Source: Mycolicibacter acidiphilus (GTDB lineage: Bacteria; Actinomycetota; Actinomycetes; Mycobacteriales; Mycobacteriaceae). From it: a stretch of DNA of 64,000 nucleotides. The stretch is from contig NZ_JAHCLR010000005.1 of NCBI RefSeq assembly GCF_018455725.1, forward strand, positions 62,001-126,000, written 5' to 3'. Each line of letters starts with the position of its first letter. Within the stretch, counting starts at the first letter, position 1. Shown piece after piece: positions 17,582-26,263 of this stretch. The position numbers and the translations under genes were made by a program. A model generated the notes under the pieces. It saw nothing but the letters and a program-made list of their open reading frames with translations, did not search any database and had not been told where the DNA came from.

Positions 17582-19105
17582 ATGACCGTCTACGCCCGTC
17601 CGGGTTCGCCAGACGCACTGATGAGCTACGAGTCCCGCTACGGCAACTTCATCGGTGGTCAATGGGTGGCGCCGGTGGGTGGCGAGTACTTCGAGAACAG
17701 CACGCCGGTCACCGGTCAGGTGTTCTGCGAGGTGCCGCGCTCGACCGCGGCCGACATCGACCTGGCCCTGGACGCCGCGCACGCCGCCGCGCCGGCCTGG
17801 GGCAAGACCGCCCCGGCCAAACGGGCGGCGATCCTGAACACGATCGCCGACCGGATCGACGCGCACCGCGAGCAGCTGGCGGTGGCCGAGGTGTGGGACA
17901 ACGGCAAGCCGATCCGGGAAGCGCTGGCCGCCGACATCCCCGGCGCCGCCGACCACTTCCGCTACTTCGCCGCGGCCATCCGCACCCAGGAGGGCGCACT
18001 GTCCCAGATCGACGAGGACACCGTCGCCTACCACTTCCACGAGCCGCTGGGCGTCGTCGGCCAGATCATTCCGTGGAACTTCCCGATCCTGATGGCCGCC
18101 TGGAAACTGGCGCCGGCACTGGCCGCCGGCAACGCCGTCGTCCTCAAGCCTGCCGAGCAGACCCCGGCGTCGATCCTGTACCTGATGAGCCTGATCGGCG
18201 ACCTGCTGCCGGCCGGAGTCATCAACGTGGTCAACGGATTCGGCGCCGAAGCCGGCAAACCGCTGGCGTCAAGCGACCGGATCGCGAAGATCGCGTTCAC
18301 CGGGGAGACCACCACCGGCCGGCTGATCATGCAGTACGCCAGCCACAACATCATCCCGGTCACCCTGGAACTGGGCGGCAAGAGCCCGAACATCTTCTTC
18401 AACGACGTGCTCGCCGCCAACGACGACTTCCAGGACAAGGCTTTGGAGGGTTTTGCAGGCTTTGCTTTGAACCAGGGCGAGGTGTGCACCTGCCCGTCCC
18501 GGTCGCTGGTGCAGGCCGACATTCACGACGAGTTCCTGGAGTTGGCCGCGATCCGCACCAAGGCGATCCGGCAGGGCGATCCGCTGGACTCCACGACGAT
18601 GATCGGCGCGCAGGCCTCCAACGACCAGCTGGAGAAGATCCTGTCCTACATCGAGATCGGCAAGGAGGAAGGTGCCAGGGCCGTCATCGGCGGGGAGCGC
18701 GCCGAACTCGGCGGGGACCTGTCCGGCGGCTATTACATGCAGCCGACGATCTTCTCCGGCCACAACAAGATGCGGGTCTTCCAGGAGGAGATCTTCGGCC
18801 CGGTGGTGTCGGTGGCGTCGTTCACCGACTACGACGACGCGATCGCCCAGGGCAACGATACCCTCTACGGGCTGGCTGCCGGGGTGTGGAGCCGTGACGG
18901 CAACACCGCCTACCGGGCGGGCCGTGACCTGCAGGCCGGCCGGGTGTGGATCAACTGCTACCACGTCTACCCGGCGCACGCGGCGTTCGGCGGCTACAAG
19001 CAGTCCGGCATCGGCCGGGAGAACCACAAGATGGTGCTCGATCACTACCAGCAGACCAAGAACCTGCTGGTGTCCTACTCCGACAAGGCACAGGGCCTGT
19101 TCTGA
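17582..19105 (+). CDS. Aldehyde dehydrogenase (Rv0458-like, ExaC/AldA type)
   Basis: A 507-residue aldehyde dehydrogenase of the acetaldehyde/ExaC type. Seen: [28 protein letters not shown], general base in LELGGKSPN, and nucleophile Cys in [11 protein letters not shown], a variant typical of this group. It oxidises short aldehydes with NAD+. It is coupled to the DUF779 gene through a one-base stop/start overlap, a pairing conserved in many bacteria. Position and length match Rv0458. Confidence 0.9.
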   Translation: MTVYARPGSPDALMSYESRYGNFIGGQWVAPVGGEYFENSTPVTGQVFCEVPRSTAADIDLALDAAHAAAPAWGKTAPAKRAAILNTIADRIDAHREQLAVAEVWDNGKPIREALAADIPGAADHFRYFAAAIRTQEGALSQIDEDTVAYHFHEPLGVVGQIIPWNFPILMAAWKLAPALAAGNAVVLKPAEQTPASILYLMSLIGDLLPAGVINVVNGFGAEAGKPLASSDRIAKIAFTGETTTGRLIMQYASHNIIPVTLELGGKSPNIFFNDVLAANDDFQDKALEGFAGFALNQGEVCTCPSRSLVQADIHDEFLELAAIRTKAIRQGDPLDSTTMIGAQASNDQLEKILSYIEIGKEEGARAVIGGERAELGGDLSGGYYMQPTIFSGHNKMRVFQEEIFGPVVSVASFTDYDDAIAQGNDTLYGLAAGVWSRDGNTAYRAGRDLQAGRVWINCYHVYPAHAAFGGYKQSGIGRENHKMVLDHYQQTKNLLVSYSDKAQGLF

Positions 19106-19581
19106 TGGGTGTTCCGGACCGGGTGGTCGTCACCGCCGCCGCGGCCGACCTGCTGGTCCGGCTGATGTCCCGGCATGGCCCGCTGATGTTCCATCAGTCC
19201 GGCGGCTGCTGCGACGGGTCCGCGCCGATGTGCTACCCGGACGGAGACTTCATCGTCGGCGACCGCGACGTGCTGCTCGGGGTGCTCGATGTGGGTGACG
19301 GGGTGCCGGTGTGGATCTCCGGGCCGCAGTTCGAGGCGTGGAAACACACCCAGCTGATCCTCGACGTGGTGGCGGGGCGCGGGGCCGGGTTCAGCCTGGA
19401 GGCGCCGGAGGGCATGCGATTCCTGTCCCGCAGCCGGGCTTTCACCGGTGCCGAGAACACCGCGCTGGACGCCGCCGGGGTGATCACCGGCGCCGACTAC
19501 GAGCGCGGGGAGCGGCCGGCGACGCGAGGTCCGGTGGTGGCCGAGATGCCGGGTGGGCGCGCCGAGCCGCTACCACGCTGA
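19105..19581 (+). CDS. DUF779 family protein (Rv0459-like)
   Basis: A 158-residue protein of the DUF779 family, nearly always found next to ExaC-type aldehyde dehydrogenases. The cysteine cluster SGGCCDGSAPMC (residues ~34-45) suggests metal or redox binding. The biochemical role is unknown; a partner or maturation function for the dehydrogenase is inferred from the neighbourhood. The ATG overlaps the dehydrogenase stop by one base. Confidence 0.85.
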   Translation: MGVPDRVVVTAAAADLLVRLMSRHGPLMFHQSGGCCDGSAPMCYPDGDFIVGDRDVLLGVLDVGDGVPVWISGPQFEAWKHTQLILDVVAGRGAGFSLEAPEGMRFLSRSRAFTGAENTALDAAGVITGADYERGERPATRGPVVAEMPGGRAEPLPR

Positions 19582-19597
19582 GCGGGAGCGGCGACCG

Positions 19598-19603
19598 TAA
19601 AAT
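19598..19603 (+). promoter_or_regulatory. -10 box TAAAAT for a leaderless transcript
   Basis: TAAAAT lies 8 nt upstream of the GTG at 19612, so this small membrane protein pair can be transcribed independently of the dehydrogenase operon as a leaderless mRNA. Confidence 0.45.
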
Positions 19604-19611
19604 CTGCAGGT

Positions 19612-19890
19612 GTGATCCCGTTGCCGCGCCCGTGGGCCCTGAGTGCCGCGATGCTGGTCGGAGTGGCCGCCGGGGTGCTGCTGGGGGTCGGTGTGCCGTT
19701 GCTGGTCTCGGTGCGGCCGCGCCCGGATGTGGTGATCGCGCTGGTGCTCGCGGTGCCGAGCGCCGCCGGGCTGCTGACGATCGTGCTCTCCACGCGGCGG
19801 TGGCTGACCGGGCTGGGGGCGGCCCTGCTCGCGCTGGGGGTCGGCTGGTTCGGGGTGCTGACCGTGGTGCAGGTGGCGTCCGGTGGCTGA
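19612..19890 (+). CDS. Small hydrophobic membrane protein (Rv0460-like)
   Basis: A 92-residue protein with three hydrophobic stretches (LSAAMLVGVAAGVLLGVGVP, VVIALVLAVPSAAGLLTIVL, LGAALLALGVGWFGVLTVV). The position after the DUF779 gene corresponds to the hydrophobic protein Rv0460. No function is known. The GTG start is supported by the -10 box 8 nt upstream. It overlaps the next gene by 8 nt. Confidence 0.7.
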   Translation: MIPLPRPWALSAAMLVGVAAGVLLGVGVPLLVSVRPRPDVVIALVLAVPSAAGLLTIVLSTRRWLTGLGAALLALGVGWFGVLTVVQVASGG

Positions 19891-20419
19891 GCAGGAAGTG
19901 GTCGACACCGGGTCGCTGCCGATGACCGAGCCGCACTGGCCGCCGAGCCTGGACACCGGCCCGCACCCGACGCCGCTGTCTGATGAGGTGGAGTCGACAC
20001 CGGAACCGCAACCGGTTCAGGAAGTCGCTGTCGAACCGGAAGTCCCGAAGCGGCCGCGGTCGTCGTCGGCCGGGTCGGTGACCGTGCGCGGGCACCTGCA
20101 ATTCCTGCAGTGGTGGCAGCTGCCGCTGGTGCTGGCCGCGGTGTGGATACCGGCCGCCGGGATCGGGCTGGGGCTGTTCGCCTGGTGGTACTCGCTGGCC
20201 GACAAGACCCCCGCGGTGTTCGTCACGCTGGTCTACGCGGTGGTGTGCGTCGTGGCCGGGTTGATCCTGGCGATGGTCGGGGAGAAACCGCTGGTCGCGG
20301 CGGTGGCGATCGCGGTGATGTCGGCGGTGTTCGCCTCGGGGGTGGCCGCGGCGCCGCTGTACGGGCATCACTACTGCCACCACGCCAGCCGGTGCCTGGC
20401 CGGCATCCTGCCCTACTGA
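19883..20419 (+). CDS. Membrane protein with proline-rich cytoplasmic tail (Rv0461-like)
   Basis: A 178-residue protein. The first ~65 residues are acidic and proline-rich and probably cytoplasmic, followed by three hydrophobic segments (LPLVLAAVWIPAAGIGLGLF, AVFVTLVYAVVCVVAGLIL, LVAAVAIAVMSAVFASGVAA). The end is a His/Cys-rich motif, GHHYCHHASRC, that could bind metal. It matches the position of Rv0461. Translation probably follows the 8-nt overlapping upstream gene. Confidence 0.7.
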   Translation: MAEQEVVDTGSLPMTEPHWPPSLDTGPHPTPLSDEVESTPEPQPVQEVAVEPEVPKRPRSSSAGSVTVRGHLQFLQWWQLPLVLAAVWIPAAGIGLGLFAWWYSLADKTPAVFVTLVYAVVCVVAGLILAMVGEKPLVAAVAIAVMSAVFASGVAAAPLYGHHYCHHASRCLAGILPY

Positions 20420-20439
20420 GCGCCTCGTAGGCTGTTGCC

Positions 20440-21657
20440 GTGACGGCTGTGGTGATCGTTGGTGGCGGGCTGGCGGGTGCGATAACCGTTGAGAAACTGC
20501 GCGACCGGGGGTTCGACGGCCGCATCACCCTGTTCGCCGCGGAGCCGCACCTGCCCTATGACCGGGTGCCGCTGTCCAAGGACTTCCTCGCCGCGAAGAC
20601 CTCGGCGGTGGCGGTCGGCTATGCCGAGGCCGGCCGGCGGCTGGGGCTGCCCGCCATCACCGTGCACGACGCTGACTGGTATTCCGGTCAGGGTGTTGAG
20701 GTGCGGGTGGGGACTCGTGTGACCGTTTTGGACCCGGCCGGACACCGGGTGACGTTGGCCGACGGTAGCGGGGTCGGCTACGACCGGCTGGTACTGGCGA
20801 CCGGCGCGCGGGCTCGCCGGCTGCCGATTCCCGGTGCCGACGCGGCCGGGGTGCACTACCTGCGCACCGCTGACGACGCTGCCGCGCTGGATGCGGTGCT
20901 GCGTACGGGCTCGTCGCTGGTGGTGATCGGGGCTGGCTGGATCGGACTGGAGGTCGCCGCCAGCGCCCGGGCACGCGGGGTCGACGTGACCGTGCTGGGC
21001 CGTTCCGCGTTGCCGCTGCCTTCCCTCGGTCCTGAGGTCGGTCAGATCTTCGCCGACCTGCACTGGGGGCATGGAGTGGACCTGCGACTGTCGGCTGCCG
21101 TTGTGAGCATTCGCACCGCCGGTGGGGTCGCGACCGGTGTCGAACTGGGCGATGGGTCCGTGGTCGCCGCCGACACCGTCCTGATCGCGGTCGGGGCGCA
21201 ACCGAACGTCGAACTCGCTTGTGAGGCCGGCCTGACGGTGGCCGACGGGGGAGTCGCCGTCGACGCCGCACTGCGCAGCAGCGCCCCAGACGTCTTCGCC
21301 GTCGGGGACGTCGCGGCCGCTGAGCATCCGCTGCTGGGGGCGCGACTGGCCGGCGGGCACTGGGCGGAGGCGCTCAAGCAGCCGGCGGTGGTGGCCGCGG
21401 GCATCCTCGGGCAGCAGGCGCAGTACGCCGACCTGCCGTACTTCTTCACCGACCAGTACGAACTGGGCATGGAGTACGTCGGCTACGCCCCCGACTATGC
21501 GCGGGTGGTGTTCCAGGGCGACGTCGACTCCGGTGCCTACCTGGTGTTCTGGCTCGCCGCCGACGACCGCGTGCTCGCCGGGATGACGGTCAACGTGATG
21601 GGGCGGATCGGGGAGATCAAGGAGCTGATCCGATCGGGTGGGGTGCTTCAGTCGTGA
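20440..21657 (+). CDS. FAD-dependent ferredoxin/rubredoxin reductase
   Basis: A 405-residue pyridine-nucleotide oxidoreductase with an N-terminal FAD motif (VVIVGGGLAGAITVEKLR), the DRVPLSKDFL motif of oxygenase-coupled ferredoxin reductases, an NAD(P) motif (VVIGAGWIGLEVAASARARG), and the second FAD motif DVFAVGDVAA. It transfers electrons from NAD(P)H to a ferredoxin or rubredoxin, probably for a P450 or oxygenase elsewhere. TAGGCT at 20428-20433 lies 6 nt before the GTG, giving a leaderless mRNA. The last 10 bp overlap the convergent membrane-protein gene. Confidence 0.85.
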   Translation: MTAVVIVGGGLAGAITVEKLRDRGFDGRITLFAAEPHLPYDRVPLSKDFLAAKTSAVAVGYAEAGRRLGLPAITVHDADWYSGQGVEVRVGTRVTVLDPAGHRVTLADGSGVGYDRLVLATGARARRLPIPGADAAGVHYLRTADDAAALDAVLRTGSSLVVIGAGWIGLEVAASARARGVDVTVLGRSALPLPSLGPEVGQIFADLHWGHGVDLRLSAAVVSIRTAGGVATGVELGDGSVVAADTVLIAVGAQPNVELACEAGLTVADGGVAVDAALRSSAPDVFAVGDVAAAEHPLLGARLAGGHWAEALKQPAVVAAGILGQQAQYADLPYFFTDQYELGMEYVGYAPDYARVVFQGDVDSGAYLVFWLAADDRVLAGMTVNVMGRIGEIKELIRSGGVLQS

Positions 21658-22400
21658 TCTGAACGGTCCTGGGGCGGTTTCACCGGAATCGCGGGCCGCC
21701 CGCCGCGGAGCACCCGCTCGATCAGATCCAGCAATTCGTCCGGGTCATCGACGTCGGCATCATTCCAGGACATGAGCGCGTTGGCGAGGTCGATCGGCCG
21801 GACGGTGAGTTGTAGGCCGAGCAGGATGGTTTCGGTTTCGCCGGTGACGGGGTGGTAGACGATCTGCGTTTGCAATGACTTGTTCGGCCCCGTTGTGACG
21901 ATCATGGGCGTGATCGAAACGATCTGGTCGCGGCGTATTTCGGTCAATTCAGACCCGGGCATACCCAACCGTAGTGTCAATGCGGATGGCGAGATGTGGA
22001 GAACGCATCGCCGCCACATGTTTATGATGCTGTGCAGGAATAATGGCATCAGGCACAAGAGAACGATGCCGCCGAACTGGAGCCAGGCCGGATTGTCCGA
22101 ATCGCGGCCCGCCGCGATCAGGGCGACGCCCATTAGTGGGAGCAGCAGGCACAAGAAATAGTTATTGCCTTCGTACCAGGGAACGTAGCGGCAGATGATG
22201 CTATCGGTCGTTCGGATGACATCTGGCCGAAAAATTCGTCGCCGCCCAACGGCAATGATGAACACTGCAAAAATAATCCAAACGGACCAGTACCACTCCA
22301 GGCCTCCCTGTATCGCTGCGACTGCCAGAAGGCAAAGTGCGAACGCTAAACTGTATCGCAGCATGTTCCTCTGGGAGAATCTCGCTTGGCTGCTGGTCAT
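21648..22400 (-). CDS. Tandem-duplicated membrane protein B with PH-like domain
   Basis: A 250-residue protein with two pairs of hydrophobic helices (residues ~13-50 and ~77-125). A soluble part follows that looks like a bacterial PH-type beta domain (VLHISPSALTLRL, IRRDQIVSITPMIV). The acidic helix DPDELLDLIERVL is near-identical to that of its paralogue upstream. Last gene of a five-gene coupled operon. Base composition is lower in GC than the flanks. By analogy with type VII effectors that attack membranes, this could be an immunity protein, but that is inference only. Confidence 0.65.
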   Translation of the reverse strand: MTSSQARFSQRNMLRYSLAFALCLLAVAAIQGGLEWYWSVWIIFAVFIIAVGRRRIFRPDVIRTTDSIICRYVPWYEGNNYFLCLLLPLMGVALIAAGRDSDNPAWLQFGGIVLLCLMPLFLHSIINMWRRCVLHISPSALTLRLGMPGSELTEIRRDQIVSITPMIVTTGPNKSLQTQIVYHPVTGETETILLGLQLTVRPIDLANALMSWNDADVDDPDELLDLIERVLRGGRPAIPVKPPQDRSDHD

Positions 22401-22415
22401 TAGCGAGTGTTCGAG

Positions 22416-23225
22416 TCACTCGTGATCGGAACGGTCGTCGTGCACATCGGCGTTGGATTCAAGCGCTGAGCGACTCGGTGGCGGTATCACATCGGACACG
22501 GATTTTGATTGGAGAATGCGTTCGATCAGGTCTAGCAGTTCGTCTGGGTCGTCTATGGCGGCGTCCTCCCATGCGATGAGCGCATTGGTAAGGTTGATTG
22601 GACGGACGCTGAATTGTAGGCCGATCAGAAGTTTTTTGACCTCGTTGTTATCGACTCCTGCAACTTCGGGATGATAGGCGATTTCAACCTGCAACGACCG
22701 TCCACCCACCCCGTTCGAAACCGTTAACGGAATGATCGAAATGACTTGCTCGCGTTGAATTCGAATGAGGTCAGAACCGATCTTGGCCAATCGTACGGTC
22801 AGATCTGATGGGGAAATGTAGAGGATGCATAGACGCCACATGCTGACGGCGCTGATCAGAGTGAATGGTGTCACGGCGAGTAGCAGTATTCCTACGAACC
22901 GAAGCCATGGCGGGTTGCCGGGATCGCCCCCCGCTACCATGGCGGAGACTCCCATCAGTGGAAGTGCCAGGAGTACGATGTATGCATTTCCCTCGTACCA
23001 CGGGATGTAGCGGCAGATGATCCCATCGGGCATACGTCTGACGCTCGTCCGAAGGATGCGGCGTTTACCGACCATGATAATCATTGCTACATATAAAAGT
23101 ACTACTGAGTCGTACCAGGGTGCGTTCCCTTGCGTTGTTGCTACCACTGCCATGAGGCAGAGGAACCCGCTGAAAACGTATGGGAAGACGCGTCTCGATT
23201 CGCGTTTTACTCCGCTGTCTGCCAT
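22416..23225 (-). CDS. Tandem-duplicated membrane protein A with PH-like domain
   Basis: A 269-residue paralogue of the downstream gene: same two helix pairs, conserved ICRYIPWYEGN between them, the same soluble strands (ILYISPSDLTVRL, IQREQVISIIPL) and the same DDPDELLDLIER helix. Its ATG shares a base with the stop of the upstream gene. Function unknown. Two copies side by side, each following an effector-like gene, is the pattern seen for immunity proteins, but a structural or transport role cannot be excluded. Confidence 0.65.
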   Translation of the reverse strand: MADSGVKRESRRVFPYVFSGFLCLMAVVATTQGNAPWYDSVVLLYVAMIIMVGKRRILRTSVRRMPDGIICRYIPWYEGNAYIVLLALPLMGVSAMVAGGDPGNPPWLRFVGILLLAVTPFTLISAVSMWRLCILYISPSDLTVRLAKIGSDLIRIQREQVISIIPLTVSNGVGGRSLQVEIAYHPEVAGVDNNEVKKLLIGLQFSVRPINLTNALIAWEDAAIDDPDELLDLIERILQSKSVSDVIPPPSRSALESNADVHDDRSDHE

Positions 23226-23809
23226 CAGCGACCGTCCCGTGTTCTCATTACTGGAGCGTTGCCGTAGCCATGCGCGGATGTTGGACCTGCCGCACCATCC
23301 GTTTGTCTTGTGTCGTCAATTCGGACCGACAGTTGAACGTTTTTACGGTCGACCGGTGAGGCATGCAACGCGGTCACCGTCAACTGTGCGATGAGCGTCT
23401 CCTTTCCCTCCGTGATGATCCGAGACCGTGACTGACTGTCGAGAATCCCGAGTTCATGGGTGATCTGCATGGTGAGTGTCCCTGCGGCGCCAGGGCCCTC
23501 AGCGGCCGGTCCAAGTTCACGATGCAATTCATGACACTGCGCTACCGACTGCAGCTGCTGTTCAGCTAGCATGGCGAACAACTCAACAGTAGCGAAGCAC
23601 GCCTTGATGCGATGCTTCGTCAGCACCGCGTTAGCGCAGAACGTGTCGATGTACGGGTCGGTGCGACAGATCCATATGCGGCATCCAACAGCGGAGTCGA
23701 AGAGTTCCCATCCTGGTGGGCCTTCCACCTCCACTGCAAATCCGCCGAAGCGGTCGGCTGGAGACATGGCTATTCCATGCTGCTGCACGAACTCATCGAA
23801 TCGCATCAT
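23225..23809 (-). CDS. LpqN/LpqT-like protein without export signal
   Basis: A 194-residue protein whose first half has the LpqN-like order (GFAVEVEGPPGWELFDS, then ICRTDPYIDTFCANAVLTKH, then a helix rich in Leu and Gln). Unlike LpqN it has no signal peptide or lipobox, so it should be cytoplasmic. The start is the first of two adjacent ATGs, with GTAGGA 8 nt upstream. The gene lies between the effector-like gene and the membrane-protein pair, all coupled, which suggests a chaperone, adaptor or antitoxin role; this is inference. Confidence 0.5.
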   Translation of the reverse strand: MMRFDEFVQQHGIAMSPADRFGGFAVEVEGPPGWELFDSAVGCRIWICRTDPYIDTFCANAVLTKHRIKACFATVELFAMLAEQQLQSVAQCHELHRELGPAAEGPGAAGTLTMQITHELGILDSQSRSRIITEGKETLIAQLTVTALHASPVDRKNVQLSVRIDDTRQTDGAAGPTSAHGYGNAPVMRTRDGR

Positions 23810-23816
23810 CGATGTC

Positions 23817-25070
23817 CTACCCTGACCCAAATACGGACTTCAGGCCGCGGATTGCACCGCCAACAACATTATCTGCTGTCCACTCCCACACATCCCCGGC
23901 GATCGCTGATCCTTTGAAGGCAGCGAACGCCCCCACGCCTGCGCCGACTACCAAGCCAACCGCAGTTCCCGCGCCGGGAACGACAGAGCCAATTGCTCCA
24001 GCAGCTAACATGTCCGCCACGAAACCGCCAGTTGCCGCACCAGCATAGAGCCCTATACCAGTTCCGGCACTTTCCCGGAATACTGCCTCCGACCAGGAGT
24101 TGCCGTCGGCGTGATCGGTGAACACAGCCGGAATCGCGCCGGCCGCACCGGCGACTCGCCCGAGGCGAGAGAGGCCTTTCAATTCGACGCCGCGGATCGT
24201 CGGATCCTGTAAGAACTTCGTCAAGGTAGGGCTGGGTGCGCCGGGACCGGTTTTGGGACCCTCCGCGAGAACCTTTTCCACCGCTTTGCCCACACCGTCC
24301 GCGGTGCCACCAGTGATTGCCCCTGCGCTACCGAGTATCACGTCGCGCCTCGTTGTGTCTTTTTTGGGGCTGCCGGTTGGTGCCGGCACCGTTCCGGGCA
24401 GGCCCAAACCGCCTGCGCCGCCGTCCCCTTCGGCTCCGCGGGCCGAATTCTCACCGGGCGAGCCCAGCACGCCTGCCCCACCGTCAGCACCTGCGTTTCC
24501 GGCTGTTTGCACCGCCTCGATCGACGCCTGGGCAGTTGCCATCGTGGCCGCGTACCCATCACGCGTGGCCTGGACGTCGCCCAATGCGACCCCCACCATC
24601 GCGACTGCCCCGTCGCGCAGTTCCTGGGCATCCTCGTCGTTGGCTTCGGCGGCCCCGATCGCATCGTCAAGTTCATGGAGTCCGTTGTCCACTACCGCGA
24701 TCTCCGCATCGCAGGAGCGCTGCGCTGTCGCCAACGCCGTAGCCACGTTCTCCAATTGCAGTGCGATCTTGCCGAGTTGGGACTTCTGCAGGCGCAAAGT
24801 TTCGGTTGCGTAGGTCACCTCGGGCGACTCGGTGATCGGATGCTCGGCACCGTTGTGCCGCCAGCCCTTCTCAAAATATTCCTTGGCCCTCTTGAAGTCG
24901 TCTTCGACCTCGGTGGCGGAGCCGGCCGCCGCGTGATAGGCGTCAGCCAATGTGTTGATCGCGCCGGCGTCCCCGGCTTGCAGTTCGTCGTTGAGCTGCC
25001 AGGGATCCCCGCCCGCCTCATCGATTAGCGCACGGACAGAGAGCTTGACCAACCCCAGCGGCCACGGCAT
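23817..25070 (-). CDS. Large type VII secretion-linked effector-like protein
   Basis: A 417-residue protein. Residues ~1-75 resemble the N-terminal region of mycobacterial proteins of the Rv0026 type. Residues ~95-190 form long amphipathic helices, followed by a Gly/Pro linker (~195-235). The C-terminal region (~335-390) is a run of glycine-zipper-like hydrophobic helices (GIGLYAGAATGGFVADML, AVGLVVGAGVGAFAAF). This order (helical export part, linker, variable C-terminus) is that of LXG/WXG-type effectors. A membrane-active C-terminus is inferred. No YxxxD/E export motif was found. Its ATG overlaps the stop of the DUF2563 gene. Confidence 0.6.
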   Translation of the reverse strand: MPWPLGLVKLSVRALIDEAGGDPWQLNDELQAGDAGAINTLADAYHAAAGSATEVEDDFKRAKEYFEKGWRHNGAEHPITESPEVTYATETLRLQKSQLGKIALQLENVATALATAQRSCDAEIAVVDNGLHELDDAIGAAEANDEDAQELRDGAVAMVGVALGDVQATRDGYAATMATAQASIEAVQTAGNAGADGGAGVLGSPGENSARGAEGDGGAGGLGLPGTVPAPTGSPKKDTTRRDVILGSAGAITGGTADGVGKAVEKVLAEGPKTGPGAPSPTLTKFLQDPTIRGVELKGLSRLGRVAGAAGAIPAVFTDHADGNSWSEAVFRESAGTGIGLYAGAATGGFVADMLAAGAIGSVVPGAGTAVGLVVGAGVGAFAAFKGSAIAGDVWEWTADNVVGGAIRGLKSVFGSG

Positions 25071-25402
25071 CAGGTGGTGCCGAAGCCGGTTTCGGCCGCC
25101 CGCAGGGAGTCGGCGGACGCAGTGTCGCGCGCGGTGAATGCTTGGGCGCCGGACAGGCTCTTGTCGCCGATGTCGGTCAGGGTGTGGTGATGACTCTGCA
25201 ACTGCTCGACATGGCCCTGGTGTGCCGCCGAGACCGCCTGGTGGAATGCGTGGGCTTCGGCGAAATCGCCGAAGATCCCGGCTGCCGGCTTCTTCCCCGC
25301 GAGATTGCCTGCTGCGGTCGACGCGGTCTGTGCGGCGTCACCGCACCGGCCCGCGCCTGCCTGCAGATGCGCAGTATCGACTTCCATGCTCGGCCCGGTC
25401 AC
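25070..25402 (-). CDS. DUF2563 family small helical protein (WXG100-like)
   Basis: A 110-residue helical protein of the mycobacterial DUF2563 type (VDTAHLQAGAGRCGDAA, then GIFGDFAEAHAFHQAVSAAH, then a second helix). The central GIFGDF turn takes the place of the WxG turn of ESX substrates. Such proteins often precede large type VII-linked proteins and may be export partners. Start is GTG at 25402, with GAGAGG upstream; an ATG at 25387 (MEVDTAH) is an alternative that fits the family N-terminus. First gene of the five-gene operon. Confidence 0.7.
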   Translation of the reverse strand: MTGPSMEVDTAHLQAGAGRCGDAAQTASTAAGNLAGKKPAAGIFGDFAEAHAFHQAVSAAHQGHVEQLQSHHHTLTDIGDKSLSGAQAFTARDTASADSLRAAETGFGTT

Positions 25403-25503
25403 GGTCTATCCGTCCTCTCGAAAACTTCGGAAAGATAGATTACCGGCTCGAAACCTGTGAACCCGCCTAGAAAACGTCGGTGCGGACTCCGTGACCTCGC
25501 CCG

Positions 25504-25920
25504 TCACGAAGCAGTGAACGGATTCGCCAGCCGGACCCCTTCGATCACCTGGCCGTGGCTGAGGTCTTCGGTCCAGAGGGTTTCGCAACGCAGTTCGGCG
25601 GCGCTGCGAACGATCATCGCGTCCCAGAAGGATAGTTGGTGCCGGGTTGTCCACGCCGCCGCGGCGACGACGTCGTCCGCCAGCGGTGAATGCACCCGCC
25701 ACCGGGACAGGCTCTTCAAGCGGTCGGCTGCGGACTCGGGGGTGAGCGTCTTGGCAGCCATGCGCGTCGCGTTGACGTAGAACTCCTGCAGAACCTGCAT
25801 GCTCAGAGCGCCGCGTCGTTCCCGCCACAGCCGATCGACCAGCGCGCGAGCGGCGTCATGGCGATCGCCGGCGGTCGTATCGTAGGCGTACAACAGGACG
25901 TTGGTGTCGACGAACTCCAT
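25504..25920 (-). CDS. VapC-type PIN-domain toxin
   Basis: A 138-residue PIN-domain RNase: MEFVDTNVLLYAYD holds the first acidic site, E in VLQEFYVNATR the second, D in LSFWDAMIVRSA the third and D in LWTEDLSHGQ the fourth. It follows the antitoxin gene with a 2-nt gap. VapC toxins stop growth by cutting tRNA or rRNA. The pair separates the type VII-linked module from lpdC. Confidence 0.85.
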   Translation of the reverse strand: MEFVDTNVLLYAYDTTAGDRHDAARALVDRLWRERRGALSMQVLQEFYVNATRMAAKTLTPESAADRLKSLSRWRVHSPLADDVVAAAAWTTRHQLSFWDAMIVRSAAELRCETLWTEDLSHGQVIEGVRLANPFTAS

Positions 25921-25922
25921 GA

Positions 25923-26162
25923 TCAGCGCTGGTGTAACTCGTCGCGCGACCACGTCATCGGCCCGATCTGCAGCCCGGAATCCCCGCTCATAATCCGGCG
26001 TTCGCGTTCGGCCACGTCGTCGTAGTCGTCCACCTCGCCGACGAGTTGCTCAAGCAGTCGCGCCACCAGGCCTGACACCGACATGTCGCGCTGAGCCGCC
26101 AGAACCTTCGCTCGTCGCACCAGTTCCGCAGGCATCGTCAGCGTGATGTTCTTCGACGGCAT
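25923..26162 (-). CDS. VapB-type ribbon-helix-helix antitoxin
   Basis: A 79-residue protein starting MPSKNITLTMPAELVRRAKV, a ribbon-helix-helix DNA-binding N-terminus, followed by an acidic tail that should bind the VapC toxin. It should repress its own operon through the palindrome at 26162-26188. That palindrome contains the -10 box and touches the start codon, so the mRNA is probably leaderless. Confidence 0.85.
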   Translation of the reverse strand: MPSKNITLTMPAELVRRAKVLAAQRDMSVSGLVARLLEQLVGEVDDYDDVAERERRIMSGDSGLQIGPMTWSRDELHQR

Positions 26163-26188
26163 GTGTTTCAGTGTAACCCTGAAACACA
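26162..26188 (-). promoter_or_regulatory. vapB operator and -10 box
   Basis: TGTGTTTCAG (26162-26171) and CTGAAACACA (26179-26188) form a perfect 10-bp inverted repeat with a 7-bp spacer. On the minus strand TACACT (26175-26170) fits a -10 hexamer placed 7 nt before the vapB ATG at 26162. VapBC bound here would block RNA polymerase directly. Confidence 0.7.
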
Positions 26189-26251
26189 GTCATGATCTGG
26201 CCTGATTCTGCACGTGCGCACCGCCACTGTCCGGTGCGGGCGACGCCCGGA

Positions 26252-26257
26252 TAGGGT
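26252..26257 (+). promoter_or_regulatory. -10 box TAGGGT of leaderless lpdC
   Basis: TAGGGT lies 6 nt upstream of the lpdC GTG at 26264, which predicts a leaderless mRNA. Confidence 0.45.
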
Positions 26258-26263
26258 GGACGG

